64,000 nt of DNA from CAVUDO01 sp963740255 (GCA_963740255.1 CAVUDO010000006.1:1-64000); one strand, 5' to 3'. Counted from the stretch's first letter, positions 1-8,437 are shown. Made by a program: numbers and translations. The notes: generated by a model from the letters alone, not told the origin.

Positions 1-366
1 CACGGCGAGGTCGCTGCACAGTTGCTGCCCGTGGATGTAGTCGGCGGTCTCAGCGGCGGCGGCGAGGTCGGTGGCGGCCATCTCGATCAGCTCGCGGCGT
101 TCGCCGTCGTGGTTGAGGTAGACGCTGGTGTAGCGGAACGGCGTTCGCGCGGCCAGCACGGTCGGGCTGTCCTGCCGGTCGACGGGAATGGTGATCCAGA
201 CGATGGAGTAGCAGAACGCCTGGTTGCCGTTGGTGATCCGGTAGTTTTTCGTCCATTCCACGTCGATCGACGCGATCAGCCGCGTCCCGGCCGGTCGTGG
301 CGGGACACCACCGGGACCGCCGAGGTCGCTGGTGACGTACAACGCAGTCCTTCTCGAAGCCGCCAT
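1..366 (-). CDS. DEDD (DnaQ-like) exonuclease-like protein, partial at window edge
   Basis: The reading frame is open from an ATG at 366 to the left edge, so only the first 122 residues are visible. The stretch IDVEW (Asp35, Glu37), followed by a hydrophobic strand, looks like motif I (D-x-E) of DnaQ-fold 3'-5' exonucleases. GQQLCSDLA, ending in Asp119, looks like motif II. The motif III region lies outside the window. A GGACGGG sequence just before the ATG can serve as ribosome binding site. The gene starts 31 bp after the stop of a related but altered paralogue (398-1096) and is probably the last visible gene of the same transcript as the radical SAM gene. The family assignment is by motif only, and the substrate is unknown. 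Confidence 0.55.
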   Translation of the reverse strand, partial: MAASRRTALYVTSDLGGPGGVPPRPAGTRLIASIDVEWTKNYRITNGNQAFCYSIVWITIPVDRQDSPTVLAARTPFRYTSVYLNHDGERRELIEMAATDLAAAAETADYIHGQQLCSDLAV

Positions 367-397
367 CCCGTCCGCGCGGCTGGCGTGGGGGCCGAGA

Positions 398-1096
398 TTA
401 CCCGGCTTGTGCGGGCCTGGTGTCGTTGCCGAACACGTCCCAGCCGGCCTGGTCGACCGCATGACGGACGGGGAAGGTTCCCTCCCAGCGGTAGCGGCTG
501 GTGTGGACGGCGGCGGTCAACCCGACGGCCAGACAGCGCATCAGGGCAGTGCGCGCGACATCCGCGCAGCGGCCGGGACTATCGGGCATGTTCACTCGCA
601 GCCGGTCGAGCGTCGTGTCGAGGTCGACGCTGTTGGCGTCTTGGCTGGTGTCGACCATCAACGCGAGGCCGCGTTCCTGGGTTGACCGGGTCGACCAGGC
701 GAGGTGGACACCGACCATGCCGGGCCGTCTGGTGGCCGAGAGGGCGGTCATGCTGGCGAGGTCAGCGTCGAGGGCGTGGCCGGCCAGGATCGGTGCGTGT
801 CGTCGGGCGCGTACCAATGCCCGGTCGACCAGCGCGAGAAGGTCGGGCACCTCGTCGGGGTGCTCGATGACCGTGGAGCGGAAGCCGATCGACAGGGTGT
901 CCGCGGTCACCTCTATGAAACCTTCGTGGCGACGCACTCGCAGGTACACGGTCGCGGCCGCGACCGGCACTGCTTCGGCGTGCGACCCGGTGGCCCACTC
1001 CACGGTGATGGCCGTCAGCATGGAGGCCGGCTTGCCGAACGGGCGCTGGTCGGCGCCGAATGGGCCTTTCTGGCCAGGCGAGGTTGGTGTAGTCAC
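398..1096 (-). CDS. exonuclease-like paralogue with altered first catalytic motif
   Basis: 232 aa. It resembles the protein encoded at 1-366. TVEW (Thr31, Glu33) stands where the neighbour has DVEW, and GHALDADLA (Asp112) aligns with its GQQLCSDLA. A later stretch around DVARTAL could be motif III. Replacement of the first motif I aspartate by threonine suggests loss or change of nuclease activity, so it could be a regulatory or scaffold partner of the neighbouring enzyme. Its ATG overlaps the radical SAM stop by 4 bp, which implies translational coupling. The relationship is inferred from short motifs and spacing. I do not recognise a named family. Confidence 0.5.
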   Translation of the reverse strand: MTTPTSPGQKGPFGADQRPFGKPASMLTAITVEWATGSHAEAVPVAAATVYLRVRRHEGFIEVTADTLSIGFRSTVIEHPDEVPDLLALVDRALVRARRHAPILAGHALDADLASMTALSATRRPGMVGVHLAWSTRSTQERGLALMVDTSQDANSVDLDTTLDRLRVNMPDSPGRCADVARTALMRCLAVGLTAAVHTSRYRWEGTFPVRHAVDQAGWDVFGNDTRPAQAG

Positions 1097-2097
1097 GCAT
1101 GCGTGGTTCCGCCCGGTCCGGGTGCGGCGGCGTTGGCGACGGTGCGGATGCTCTTGCCGAGGTACTTGGCGAAGTGGTTGCGCTTGAACCGGTACCGCTT
1201 CCAGATTTCGGTGACTGGTTCCTCGCGTACGTTGCCGAGTGGTTCGAGCAGGTCCGGGGCGTCATACACCGGCCATGCGCTGGCCTTGCCGGTCACCTCG
1301 ACCAGGATCATGTGCCCCTCAGTGTCCGGCGTCCAGGTCGTCATCCGCAGCGCCGAACGCCAGTCGTGCATCGCCCGTAGTTCGGTGAGCCGGTCGAAGG
1401 TCTGGCCGGCTTCTTCCAGGCTGATGAACTCGTTCTCCTCCAGGTCCAGGGCGTTTCCCTTGCGTAGCGGCAGGATGAGTTTGAGCTTGCCCGCGCCGAT
1501 CACGTCGGCGATCTGGAAGGTGAACGGCAACGCGTGCAGCGTCGAGCGGTACACCACCGCCGACAGCGACAGCGGCAACCCCTGGTCGAGGAACGCGCGT
1601 ACACCGGCCATCACCTGGTCGTAGTCCCCGCGTACCCGGTTGGTGGTCGAACGCGGACCTTCCAAACCGACGTTGACGAACGCGACCTTGCCCACCATGG
1701 CCGCCGCGTGCTGCAAACCACGGGTGGCGTTGATCGGGATACCGAGGATGAACTCGTCGGTGTACATGTCCACGATGTCGCCGAAGTCCCGGCGCAGCAG
1801 CGGCTCACCGCCGGAGAGGAACACCCGCTGCACCCCGGCCAGGTTCGCCCGGATGGTGTCCAACTCGGCTAGCGTCGGGTCGGGAAGCTGCAACGTCTCC
1901 GAGCAGAACGAACAGTCGAAGTTGCATCGCTTGGTCACCTGCAAGATCACCGACAGCGGCACGCTCGCCGCCTCGGCGAGTTCATCGACCGACGCCTGCC
2001 CGGTGACCGTGAAGTGGTGACCGGCGGTAAAGGCCACCGGCCCAGCCGAAATCGGCAGCGAGCGAGCGGGGAGAGCCGGCATTCCGATCAACGTCAT
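1093..2097 (-). CDS. radical SAM protein
   Basis: 334 aa. CNFDCSFC at residues 58-65 is the C-x3-C-x2-C motif that binds the 4Fe-4S cluster, and GGEP at 96-99 contacts S-adenosylmethionine. No other cysteines occur in the protein, so there is no SPASM or auxiliary cluster domain. The C-terminal third is rich in charged and aromatic residues and has no clear assignment. The gene follows a 69-aa ORF by 70 bp and overlaps the next gene by 4 bp. The substrate cannot be named. Maturation of a small peptide, or modification of a nucleotide or nucleic acid in concert with the two exonuclease-like neighbours, are both possible. Confidence 0.85.
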   Translation of the reverse strand: MTLIGMPALPARSLPISAGPVAFTAGHHFTVTGQASVDELAEAASVPLSVILQVTKRCNFDCSFCSETLQLPDPTLAELDTIRANLAGVQRVFLSGGEPLLRRDFGDIVDMYTDEFILGIPINATRGLQHAAAMVGKVAFVNVGLEGPRSTTNRVRGDYDQVMAGVRAFLDQGLPLSLSAVVYRSTLHALPFTFQIADVIGAGKLKLILPLRKGNALDLEENEFISLEEAGQTFDRLTELRAMHDWRSALRMTTWTPDTEGHMILVEVTGKASAWPVYDAPDLLEPLGNVREEPVTEIWKRYRFKRNHFAKYLGKSIRTVANAAAPGPGGTTHA

Positions 2098-2167
2098 CTG
2101 GACTCCTTGGGGTAGAGGCCGTAATCACAGTAATTGCGCTATTGCTCTAAGCGACATGAACGAAGTA

Positions 2168-2377
2168 TTAGCTAGGGCTGGGACACGAACTGGTAGCCAC
2201 CCGTCCAGGGCGTCCGGTGAGTGGCAGGTCGGCAAGTTCCACGAGCGCGCGTGCGGTGGTGGGATGGTCACGGTCGGACTCCGCTCGCGGCGGCGTGAAG
2301 GTTCCGGACTCGCACCAGTCGATGCGCGCCCCGAGGTCCACATACGTGGCGTTCTCAGGTCTCGGGCTGGCAGTCAT
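2168..2377 (-). CDS. small protein (69 aa), possible peptide substrate or regulator
   Basis: The start ATG at 2377 lies inside the 3' end of the preceding gene (23-bp overlap). A core ARIDWCESG near residues 17-25 is the recognisable part, because a related ARIDWAESG occurs at the same position in the second copy of this module near 37900. The protein has two cysteines (DWCESG and SSCPSP). Its place just before a radical SAM gene would fit a precursor peptide, but the second module copy has no radical SAM gene, so a role tied to the 147-aa protein is equally likely. Function unknown. Confidence 0.5.
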   Translation of the reverse strand: MTASPRPENATYVDLGARIDWCESGTFTPPRAESDRDHPTTARALVELADLPLTGRPGRVATSSCPSPS

Positions 2378-2798
2378 CTCGGCCAGGTGGCTCGGTGTTC
2401 CGACGCGGATCGTCAGGGCGTGCGAGGTGGCGCGGAACGGGTCCGGTTGCCGGACGGTAGGGACTGAGCACCGGGCGTGGCGCGGACCCGGGTCGCTCCC
2501 GTGGGCGGGGGCTCGGGGGGGCCGCTGTTAGTTGGGGCGAGATACGCAGCAGGGCGGCAACCGCCGCAGTTGGAGTCGGGTATGCCGTGGGTCGAGGAAG
2601 GAACTCTCCTGGCAGGCATAGTCGCCATTCCCCGACGAGGGATTGCCCCAGTTCGGAGACGAACTCGCCTCGGTAGACCAGTGACCATGTGTGGGACGAA
2701 CCGTGCCTGACCGCGGTCCAGCCTGGGGGTAGGTCTCGGAGGTCGCCATCGGGGTCCGTGGCGACCACGTTGTGTTCCTGGATGGTTTGGACGCTCAC
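2355..2798 (-). CDS. conserved small protein of the resolvase-like module, copy A
   Basis: 147 aa, no recognised family. It is paralogous to the protein at 37303-37815. Shared blocks are LPPGWTAVR / LPAGWTAIR, a W-x-L-x-x-RGE stretch, SLVGEWR-x-CLPGE and LPRPTAYPTPTAAVA / LPRPSTYPTPAEAVA. The C-terminus is proline- and arginine-rich. The GTG start overlaps the stop of the resolvase-like gene as GTGA, so the two are translationally coupled. The conservation of two diverged copies with the same partner indicates a real protein acting with the resolvase-like gene product. Confidence 0.7.
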   Translation of the reverse strand: MSVQTIQEHNVVATDPDGDLRDLPPGWTAVRHGSSHTWSLVYRGEFVSELGQSLVGEWRLCLPGEFLPRPTAYPTPTAAVAALLRISPQLTAAPPSPRPRERPGSAPRPVLSPYRPATGPVPRHLARPDDPRRNTEPPGRDDCQPET

Positions 2799-3250
2799 GA
2801 CGGTTGCTCGCCGTCGTTGAAACGCGTCGAGTTGGACACGGCCTGAACGGGCAGGACTCCGAGGTCTGCCACCCGCCCCGGCCGTGGGTCTGTGGGTTTG
2901 CCGGGCTCGGGTGTGGTTGCCGCCGCAGCCCGGCGGCGTAGCGGCGTCGGGTCGGTATCGGCCAGATAGACCCGGCCTCCTGCTTGTTCGATCATCCGAA
3001 GCAGGGCGTCCCGGACGCGGGGGAACGAGGAGAAGTGATCGGCCGAGGGGACGAGTATTCCGGTGGCCTGGTTGTCGCGTAGATCGTCCAACGCGGCGAG
3101 GAAACCGGGGCGGCCCTGCTCGGCCGGGTCGTCGCGGTGGATGCGTTTCATGCCCAGTTCGTGCCGGGTCGCGTAACCGATGATCGCGCCGTCCGCAGCG
3201 TCCGGTCGATCCTCCGGAGCCGGCCGCATGTACCCCACCACGGTCGTCAT
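2795..3250 (-). CDS. degenerate serine-resolvase-like domain protein, copy A
   Basis: 151 aa. The layout follows the N-terminal fold of serine recombinases. It opens with VVGYMRP (compare G-Y-x-R-V-S in resolvases), then has a RDDPAEQGRPGFLAAL segment and GILVPSADHF where resolvases have a hydrophobic strand and LDRL. The nucleophilic serine position reads Pro-Ala and the DR arginine is His, and no HTH or zinc-ribbon DNA-binding domain follows. Strand exchange is therefore unlikely. A regulatory or protein-binding role is more plausible. It has a close paralogue at 36951-37265. The ATG at 3250 was chosen because alignment to the paralogue starts there. It is transcribed divergently from the HTH gene at 3451. 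Confidence 0.65.
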   Translation of the reverse strand: MTTVVGYMRPAPEDRPDAADGAIIGYATRHELGMKRIHRDDPAEQGRPGFLAALDDLRDNQATGILVPSADHFSSFPRVRDALLRMIEQAGGRVYLADTDPTPLRRRAAAATTPEPGKPTDPRPGRVADLGVLPVQAVSNSTRFNDGEQPS

Positions 3251-3373
3251 GGCGCGCGCCGATCCTCGGCGAGCCGGATCGGGCCGATAGCCAGCACTGC
3301 CATTCGGAGCCTCCCGCAAGCCGGATGCGCATGCCACGACGTGCATGTCCATCATCATGCACATATCACTGAT

Positions 3374-3407
3374 GCAATGCAACTCCCAGATTCGGCAGTT
3401 GCGTTGC
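3374..3407. promoter_or_regulatory. inverted repeat in divergent promoter region, candidate HTH operator
   Basis: GCAATGCAACT at 3374-3384 and AGTTGCGTTGC at 3397-3407 form 11-bp arms with one mismatch and a 12-bp spacer. They lie in the 200-bp gap between the resolvase-like gene and the Scr1-type HTH gene, where an autoregulatory operator would be expected. Binding by that regulator is an inference. Confidence 0.35.
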
Positions 3408-3450
3408 GGTACTGGCGGTTGTGTGCCCTGGGGTGCAACACTCATCAGCC

Positions 3451-4291
3451 GTGACCACAAGTCCTACGGTTCGCCGTCGCCGGATAGCCCGCGAGCTACG
3501 ACAGTTGCGGGAACGTGCCGGCATGACGCTGGACCAAGCCGCCCGCCAGCTCGACATGTCGAGGAGCAACCTCTCGCGCATCGAGAACGCCCAGATCGGC
3601 ATCAAGCCGCGTGACGTGCGGGCTGCCCTGTTGCTGTATCGCGTCCCTGCCGACGACGCCGAGGCGTTGATCGAGATCGCGCGTGGAGCCCAACAGCGCG
3701 GCTGGTGGCAGAACTACAGCGACGTGTTGCCGGAGTGGTTCGAGTTCTACGTAGGGCTCGAAGCCGAAGCTTCCGCGATCCGGACCTTTGAGGCCGAGTC
3801 CGTTCCGGGCCTGCTGCAAACCGAGGATTACGCACGCACGATGTACGTCCTCACGGCAGGCGAGAACGACGTAGACCGTAAGGTCGCAGCCCGCATGCAA
3901 CGTCAGGCGGTCCTCCGCCGGGAGCCATCGGTCGAACTGTCCGCAGTGCTCAGCGAGGCGGTCCTGCCCGGCGGTCGGAGGACCACGGGCGATGAGCCGC
4001 CAACTCGACCAACTCGCCGAGACCTCTGAACTACCGAACGTGACGATTCAGGTGTTGCCGTTCTCGTCGGGCGGACACCCGGCCATGACCACGCCCTACG
4101 TGATCCTCAGCTTCGCCGACGCCGCCGAGGAACCAGTGGTCTACCTGGACAACCTCACGAACGGGCAGGCACTAGAGGAGCCCGAGCACGTGAGCGGGTA
4201 TACCATGGTTCACGAGAGGCTGTGCGGTATGGCGCTGAATCCGAAAGAGTCGGCCGCAGCCCTACGGAACGCCTCTCGTGACTTTCAGTAA
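3451..4291 (+). pseudogene. Scr1-family HTH regulator, frameshifted
   Basis: The N-terminal part is an XRE-type helix-turn-helix (LRQLRERAGMTLDQAARQLD followed by MSRSNLSRIENA). It continues into the Scr1/DUF5753 domain (WWQNYSDVLPEWFEFYVGLE, PGLLQTEDYAR). The reading frame breaks at about 3965-3990, where one extra base shifts it. The rest (AVGGPRAMSRQLDQLAE, VTIQVLPFSSGGHPAM, VVYLDN) continues in the next frame to 4291. Proteins of this family normally have both parts fused, at about 280 aa. The GTG at 3451 gives the usual MTTSPT-type start. It is paired with the DUF397 gene downstream, as is typical of actinomycetes. It is either a recent pseudogene or a sequence error. Confidence 0.8.
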
Positions 4292-4331
4292 CTGAACTGC
4301 TCCCTACGAACCCAGGACAAGGGGTGCGGAA

Positions 4332-4543
4332 ATGGCTGCCCTGGACCTCAGTGGTGCTGTCTGGCGCAAGAGTTCCCGCAGCAGCGGCAACGGCAACTGC
4401 GTCGAGGTGGCGATTGTCGACAACGGTGTTGCGGTCCGCGACTCCAAGGACCGCAACGGTCCCTTATCTCGGCCTTCACACCAGCCGAATGGGACGCCTT
4501 CATCGTCGGTGCCCGAGACGGAGAGTTCGGTCCCGCTGCCTAA
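4332..4543 (+). pseudogene. DUF397 protein, frameshifted
   Basis: The N-terminal half (LDLSGAVWRKSSRSSGNGNC, VEVA, VAVRDSKDRNGP) is a textbook DUF397 sequence. At about 4462-4466 one base appears to be missing. The normal C-terminus (ISAFTPAEWDAFIVGARDGE, then FGPAA and TAA at 4541) continues in another frame. These small proteins accompany Scr1-type HTH regulators and have been proposed to act as toxin- or antitoxin-like partners. Both members of the pair are interrupted here. Confidence 0.8.
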
Positions 4544-4593
4544 ACAGTTCGGCCCAGCTCTACTACGCGGAGTGTCACGTCCCCTCCGCAACC

Positions 4594-4629
4594 ACGATGG
4601 CCAGCTCCCAGAGGGGAGCTGGCCATCGT
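4594..4629. terminator. perfect hairpin between convergent genes
   Basis: Two perfectly complementary 16-base arms (from ACGATGGCC to GGCCATCGT) enclose an AGAG loop. The hairpin lies between the DUF397 gene on the plus strand and the DUF2637 gene on the minus strand, so it can serve both transcripts. There is no long T tract. Confidence 0.7.
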
Positions 4630-4635
4630 CGTAGT

Positions 4636-5441
4636 TCATTTGCCGGCAGTCGTGGCCCGCTCCGAGCGAAGGGTGGTCAGCAGAGCGGAGACGCGGACGT
4701 TACCGACCGCGTGACCGTCCTCACGTAGCTGTTCCGCCAAAGAGTCGCGGGTCAGTACCCGTCCCCGACCGACCAGCCGGTCCCGCGCCATCCGCGCGGC
4801 CGGCAGGAGCGCGGTGTCCCCGGCCACACCAGCCTGATCCATCCTTGCGCCACGGGCACGCGCGGGGGCGGCATGAACGTGTCGGGTCGTCGTCGGTCGT
4901 TTGGTGGCCGCGAGGCTGGCCGGGACGGTACGTCCAGGACGGTCCGGGAAGGTAGTCGGTCCGTCCGGACAACAGGAGCAGAGCCGGGACGATCTACCGC
5001 TACGAGGGGACGGTCCGGGACGGCGGCGGGCTCGTCCGGGACGGGTTTGTCGCCGGGACGGGGACGCTCCAGCAGTCCCGACAGCAGTTTGATCGCCACA
5101 AGCAGCGCCACCGCCGGCCAACCTGCCACGACGCGAGCGGTCGCGTCCGTAGCGCCCACGGCGACGTTCGCCGCGAGACTGGCCCCGGCCCCGGCGACCA
5201 ACGCCGCCCACGGCAGCCAACCCGAAGGCCGGCCGGCGCGGCGATCGGCCAACAACACCAGCGACGCGACGACTTCGATGCCGTCCACGCTGAGCGGGAA
5301 CGCATGCGCCCGCCACCCGGACTCGCCGTGCCGTTGCGCAAGCTCCTGCATGTGGCTGTAACTGATCGCCCCGGCGATGCCGGCCAGGCTCACCACGGTC
5401 ATGCTTGCCACCGACCGGATCGCGGCGTCCACCCGGCTCAC
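4636..5441 (-). pseudogene. DUF2637 membrane protein (plasmid/ICE transfer-associated), frameshifted
   Basis: The N-terminus has the transmembrane layout of DUF2637/SpdB-like proteins: SVASMTVVSLAGIAGAISYS, then AFPLSVDGIEVVASLVLLAD, LPWAALVAGAGASLAANVAV and WPAVALLVAIKLLSGLLE. A proline-rich linker follows, and the frame then breaks near 4850-4880. The C-terminal winged-helix-like tail (LTRDSLAEQLREDGHAVGNV, ending at 4636) is read in another frame. The family occurs on conjugative plasmids and actinomycete integrative elements, which supports the view that 1-5744 derives from such an element. The GTG start overlaps the stop of the upstream gene by 4 bp. Confidence 0.75.
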
Positions 5442-5701
5442 TGTCCGGCCGCCGCTACGCTGGCACCAGCATCGGACGGCAGGTCAGCAGGACCGGACTT
5501 GGCCCGTGACCTGGTCAGACGCACCGGGAGCGGGTCACCCGCGAACAGCACGGCACGGTTCGCATCGTGATGCGTCCGGCCCACCCGAGGTGCACGCTCG
5601 CGAACCGCTGTCCTGGCTGTGCTCGCCGGGTTGGTTCGGGCGAGTAGGGCGCTGATTGCGGTGCTGGCCAGCGTGTCAGTGTTCGCGCGTACCACCCACA
5701 C
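5438..5701 (-). CDS. hypothetical protein coupled to DUF2637 gene
   Basis: 87 aa from a GTG at 5701. No family is recognised with certainty. It contains ALLARTNPASTARTAV, HHDANRAVLFAGDPLPVRLT and a basic end. Its TGA overlaps the GTG of the DUF2637 gene (GTGA), the usual sign of a co-translated pair. The first IS copy lies 44 bp upstream of its start, so its native promoter may have been removed. Confidence 0.55.
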   Translation of the reverse strand: MWVVRANTDTLASTAISALLARTNPASTARTAVRERAPRVGRTHHDANRAVLFAGDPLPVRLTRSRAKSGPADLPSDAGASVAAAGQ

Positions 5702-5744
5702 AAATTGCTGGCAGACCCCATCCGGGAACCGAGACCGGCCTCAG

Positions 5745-7378
5745 CCCTGATCCACCGGCGTTGAGTTCTTAGCTTCGGTTGTGGGGCAGGTGGGTGGGGC
5801 CGCGTGGGCGGGTATGGGGCGGTCGCCGGTCCTGGCCGGCTTTTCCACTGCGGTGTCCTTGGTCGTGCCGTTGCCGGCGGGGTGGTCAGGTGGTGACTGG
5901 GGCTGGTGGGCCGGTCGCGGTGGTCCAGAGCGATTCCCAGCCTGGTGCCCATGGCCAGTGGTCGGGCAGGTGGAGCACGAGCCGGCGTCCGGTCGCAGCG
6001 ATCCGCGCGGGGATGTTGATGATCCGCTTGCGCACGGTTGCCCAGCGGGCGGTGCGGAGGTGGGCTGCGACCGCGGCGGCGCGGGCGATGTTGAACGCGA
6101 TCACGGCGCAGGCGACCCACGCTGCGTTGGCCGCGTACTTCCCGCTGGGTAGGTGTGCGAGCGGTCCGTCCTTGAGCTCGGCGATGACCTGCTCGACGAT
6201 CGCGTGGTCGCGGTGGCGGTCGTCGGCCTCGACCATGCCCAGAGTGGAGTTGGTGATGAAGGCGTGGTGGCGGTAGGCGGCGAACAGTTCGCCCTGCTCG
6301 GTGCCGTCAGACGCCGGCGGCTGGAGTCGCTTCACCCGGCGCACGATCAGCCGACACTTGACGTGGTCGCGCTTGCGGCGGGAGGTGAACGCGATGAAGT
6401 CGATCTCGGCGACCTCGGCGTCGGAGACCCAGCGTTGCTCGGCCTGGTCGAAGACCGCGTTCGGGTACTCGATGCTCTGCCACGCCGCGGGGTCGATGCT
6501 GGCGATCGCTGTCTTGACCTGCGGGTTCATCCGCGCGGTCACGCTGAACCACGCACCGTGCCGGATCGCGGTCGCGACGAAGGCGTGGCCGTAGTAGGCG
6601 GAGTCCGCGCGGGCCAGGATCTGGCCGGTCACGCCCGCGGCATGGGCGGTCGTGATCGCCTGGGCCAGCAGCCGCCCGGCGCCGGCGTGGGAGGCGGTGT
6701 TGCCCTTGCGGAGTCGGGCGCGGGCGATCACCGGCGCCGCGGTCTGGGTGCTGATCGTGGCCAGCTGCAAGTTCAGTCCCCGGATCCCGGTGTAGCCGAA
6801 CCCGGCTGCCTGCTTGGCGTAGCCGTGGACCTCTCGGATGGTGTCGTCGACATCGACGAACACGATTCCCTCGGCTTGGCCACCGGCGAGCAGACCGGGC
6901 GCCTGGGCGGCGAGCCCGGCCAGCAGACCGCCGCCGATCTTGTCCAGCTGCTGCACGTGCCCGTGGGTGAAGGCCCGCAAGAACGTGCCCAACGTCGAGG
7001 GCGCCCGGGTCCCGGCGAACAACCGTCCCATGCCGCCATGGCGTAGCAGGTCCAGGTCGGCGATGCAGTCCGCGCCAGCCAGCATCCCACCGACCACGCC
7101 CGCTGTCTTCGCATCCGCGTTGGGCGAGGGCACAGACAAACCGTGGAGGAGGTCGTAAAGACCGGCGGACTCGGCCAGCCGAAGAGCCGGGACCAGACCC
7201 GCGGCCGACACCAGATTCCGATCATCGAAGACAGGCCGGATCGTGTGAGAAGGTTTCACTTACGAGGTGCCTCTCGTGAGCATTGGATGACGACGTCGCA
7301 ATCGACATCCTCCCTGCTCAAGAGGGCACCTCGTTCCACGCCACACTCACACCGCCCACCACCGTCGGTGGATCAGGG
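5745..7378 (-). mobile_element. IS1380-family insertion sequence, copy 1
   Basis: 1634 bp. The terminal inverted repeats are CCCTGATCCACCG(G/A)CG at both ends. The flanking 5-bp duplication is CTCAG at 5740-5744 and 7379-7383. It contains one transposase gene on the minus strand. It separates the plasmid-like island on the left from the GAF-ANTAR genes on the right. It appears identical in length and sequence to the element at 18580-20213, so at least one copy moved recently. Confidence 0.93.
5886..7259 (-). CDS. IS1380-family transposase
   Basis: 457 aa, full length. It is a DDE-type enzyme with VFVDVDDT around residue 135, ILARADSAYYG around 216 and an EQVIAELKDGPL region around 350 that supply the acidic triad. 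The C-terminal region WVACAVIAFNIARA is typical of the family. The GTG start lies 119 bp inside the element's right end. The frame is intact, so the element may still be active. Confidence 0.93.
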   Translation of the reverse strand: MKPSHTIRPVFDDRNLVSAAGLVPALRLAESAGLYDLLHGLSVPSPNADAKTAGVVGGMLAGADCIADLDLLRHGGMGRLFAGTRAPSTLGTFLRAFTHGHVQQLDKIGGGLLAGLAAQAPGLLAGGQAEGIVFVDVDDTIREVHGYAKQAAGFGYTGIRGLNLQLATISTQTAAPVIARARLRKGNTASHAGAGRLLAQAITTAHAAGVTGQILARADSAYYGHAFVATAIRHGAWFSVTARMNPQVKTAIASIDPAAWQSIEYPNAVFDQAEQRWVSDAEVAEIDFIAFTSRRKRDHVKCRLIVRRVKRLQPPASDGTEQGELFAAYRHHAFITNSTLGMVEADDRHRDHAIVEQVIAELKDGPLAHLPSGKYAANAAWVACAVIAFNIARAAAVAAHLRTARWATVRKRIINIPARIAATGRRLVLHLPDHWPWAPGWESLWTTATGPPAPVTT

Positions 7379-7663
7379 CTCAGCCGACACGCTCGGAGGC
7401 TCTGGTCGAGCCGCGACCGCCGTGGTCGTCGTGCGCTCGGCAACTGACGGGCGAAGTCAGGTGGCGCTACGATCACCGGGTGACGGGTCGATCCCGTTGA
7501 CCTCCTTCTCTCTTGCCCAGGCCCCAGACACCCGGCGCGGCGGTGAACACCAGTCAGGGGCGCCGGAAATGAGCAGCCAGCCTTTCAGCAGGGCGCACGT
7601 TCCTGTCGCTGCCGTCGACGGTCCCCGCGTCGCGGTACCAGTGCCCAGCGGCACGGTGCCGCC

Positions 7664-8437
7664 GTGACGGCCAGTCGTGCCGTTCGGGTCTGGGAGCAGG
7701 TGAGCCGGCAGTCAGGGGGAGCCGCCGCCTCGGTGGCACACGTGTGTGCCGCGGCAGTGGCCGGGGTCGGCGTGGACGGGGCGGGGGTGACGGTCGTGGT
7801 CAGCCCTACCGTGCGGGACACCGTGCACGCCACGGACCGGGTGGCCGGCGAACTCGAGGAGTGGCAGCTGGCCTTCGGGCAGGGTCCCTGCGTGGACTCC
7901 TTCGCCGAGGGCGGCCCGGTGCTGGTCGTCGACCTGGGCGCACCGCGCTACTCCGCGCGCTGGTCGGCGTTCACGCCGGCCGCGTTGGCCAGCGGGGCGC
8001 GCGCGGTGTTCGCACTGCCGCTGCAGGTCGGTGCGATCCGGCTGGGCGTGCTCGATCTCTACCGGACCCGACCTGGTCCGTTGAGTCCGGTAGAGCTGGC
8101 CGACGCCTTGGCGTTCGCGGACGCGGCCGGCATGCTGCTGCTCGACGGGGCAGTGGGAGACAAGGCCGCCACGGCCGACCTGGCCTGGCAGCACGATGAC
8201 CCGACTGCCCGCCAGGCCCAGGTGCACCAGGCCACGGGAATGATCCTCGCGCAGCTCGGGATCAGCGCCGAAGCGGCCTTCGCCTGGCTGCGTGCCTACG
8301 CCTACGCCCACGAACGTCGGTTGGGTGAGGTGGCGCGCGACGTCATCGAGAGGCGGCTGCGCTTCGAACCCGAGCTACCCGGGGGCGGTCGTGATTTCGA
8401 TGCACCACCGGGCGACCCCGGTGGTGGGCGGTCATGA
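7664..8437 (+). CDS. GAF and ANTAR domain protein
   Basis: 257 aa. Residues 1-170 form a GAF-like sensory domain with the family's GQGPCVDSF stretch. The C-terminal 60 residues (QVHQATGMILAQLGISAEAA, followed by RLGEVARDVIERRL) are an ANTAR RNA-binding domain. Such proteins bind paired hairpins in nascent RNA and prevent termination in response to a ligand. A second protein of the same architecture follows at 8525, and the two may act as a pair. It starts 286 bp from the IS end. The ligand is unknown. Confidence 0.9.
   Translation: MTASRAVRVWEQVSRQSGGAAASVAHVCAAAVAGVGVDGAGVTVVVSPTVRDTVHATDRVAGELEEWQLAFGQGPCVDSFAEGGPVLVVDLGAPRYSARWSAFTPAALASGARAVFALPLQVGAIRLGVLDLYRTRPGPLSPVELADALAFADAAGMLLLDGAVGDKAATADLAWQHDDPTARQAQVHQATGMILAQLGISAEAAFAWLRAYAYAHERRLGEVARDVIERRLRFEPELPGGGRDFDAPPGDPGGGRS

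Noticed and set aside
1093..2097. Prokaryotic viperin
   Set aside because: The radical SAM motif and antiviral-like context are suggestive, but no viperin-specific features could be recognised, so only the superfamily is stated.
4594..4629. Attachment site of the left island
   Set aside because: The perfect hairpin lies between convergent genes and is better explained as a bidirectional terminator. No second copy was noticed in the window.
6153..7046. Plus-strand frame inside the IS element
   Set aside because: It is antisense to the transposase. No motif was found, and it is repeated only because the element is duplicated.
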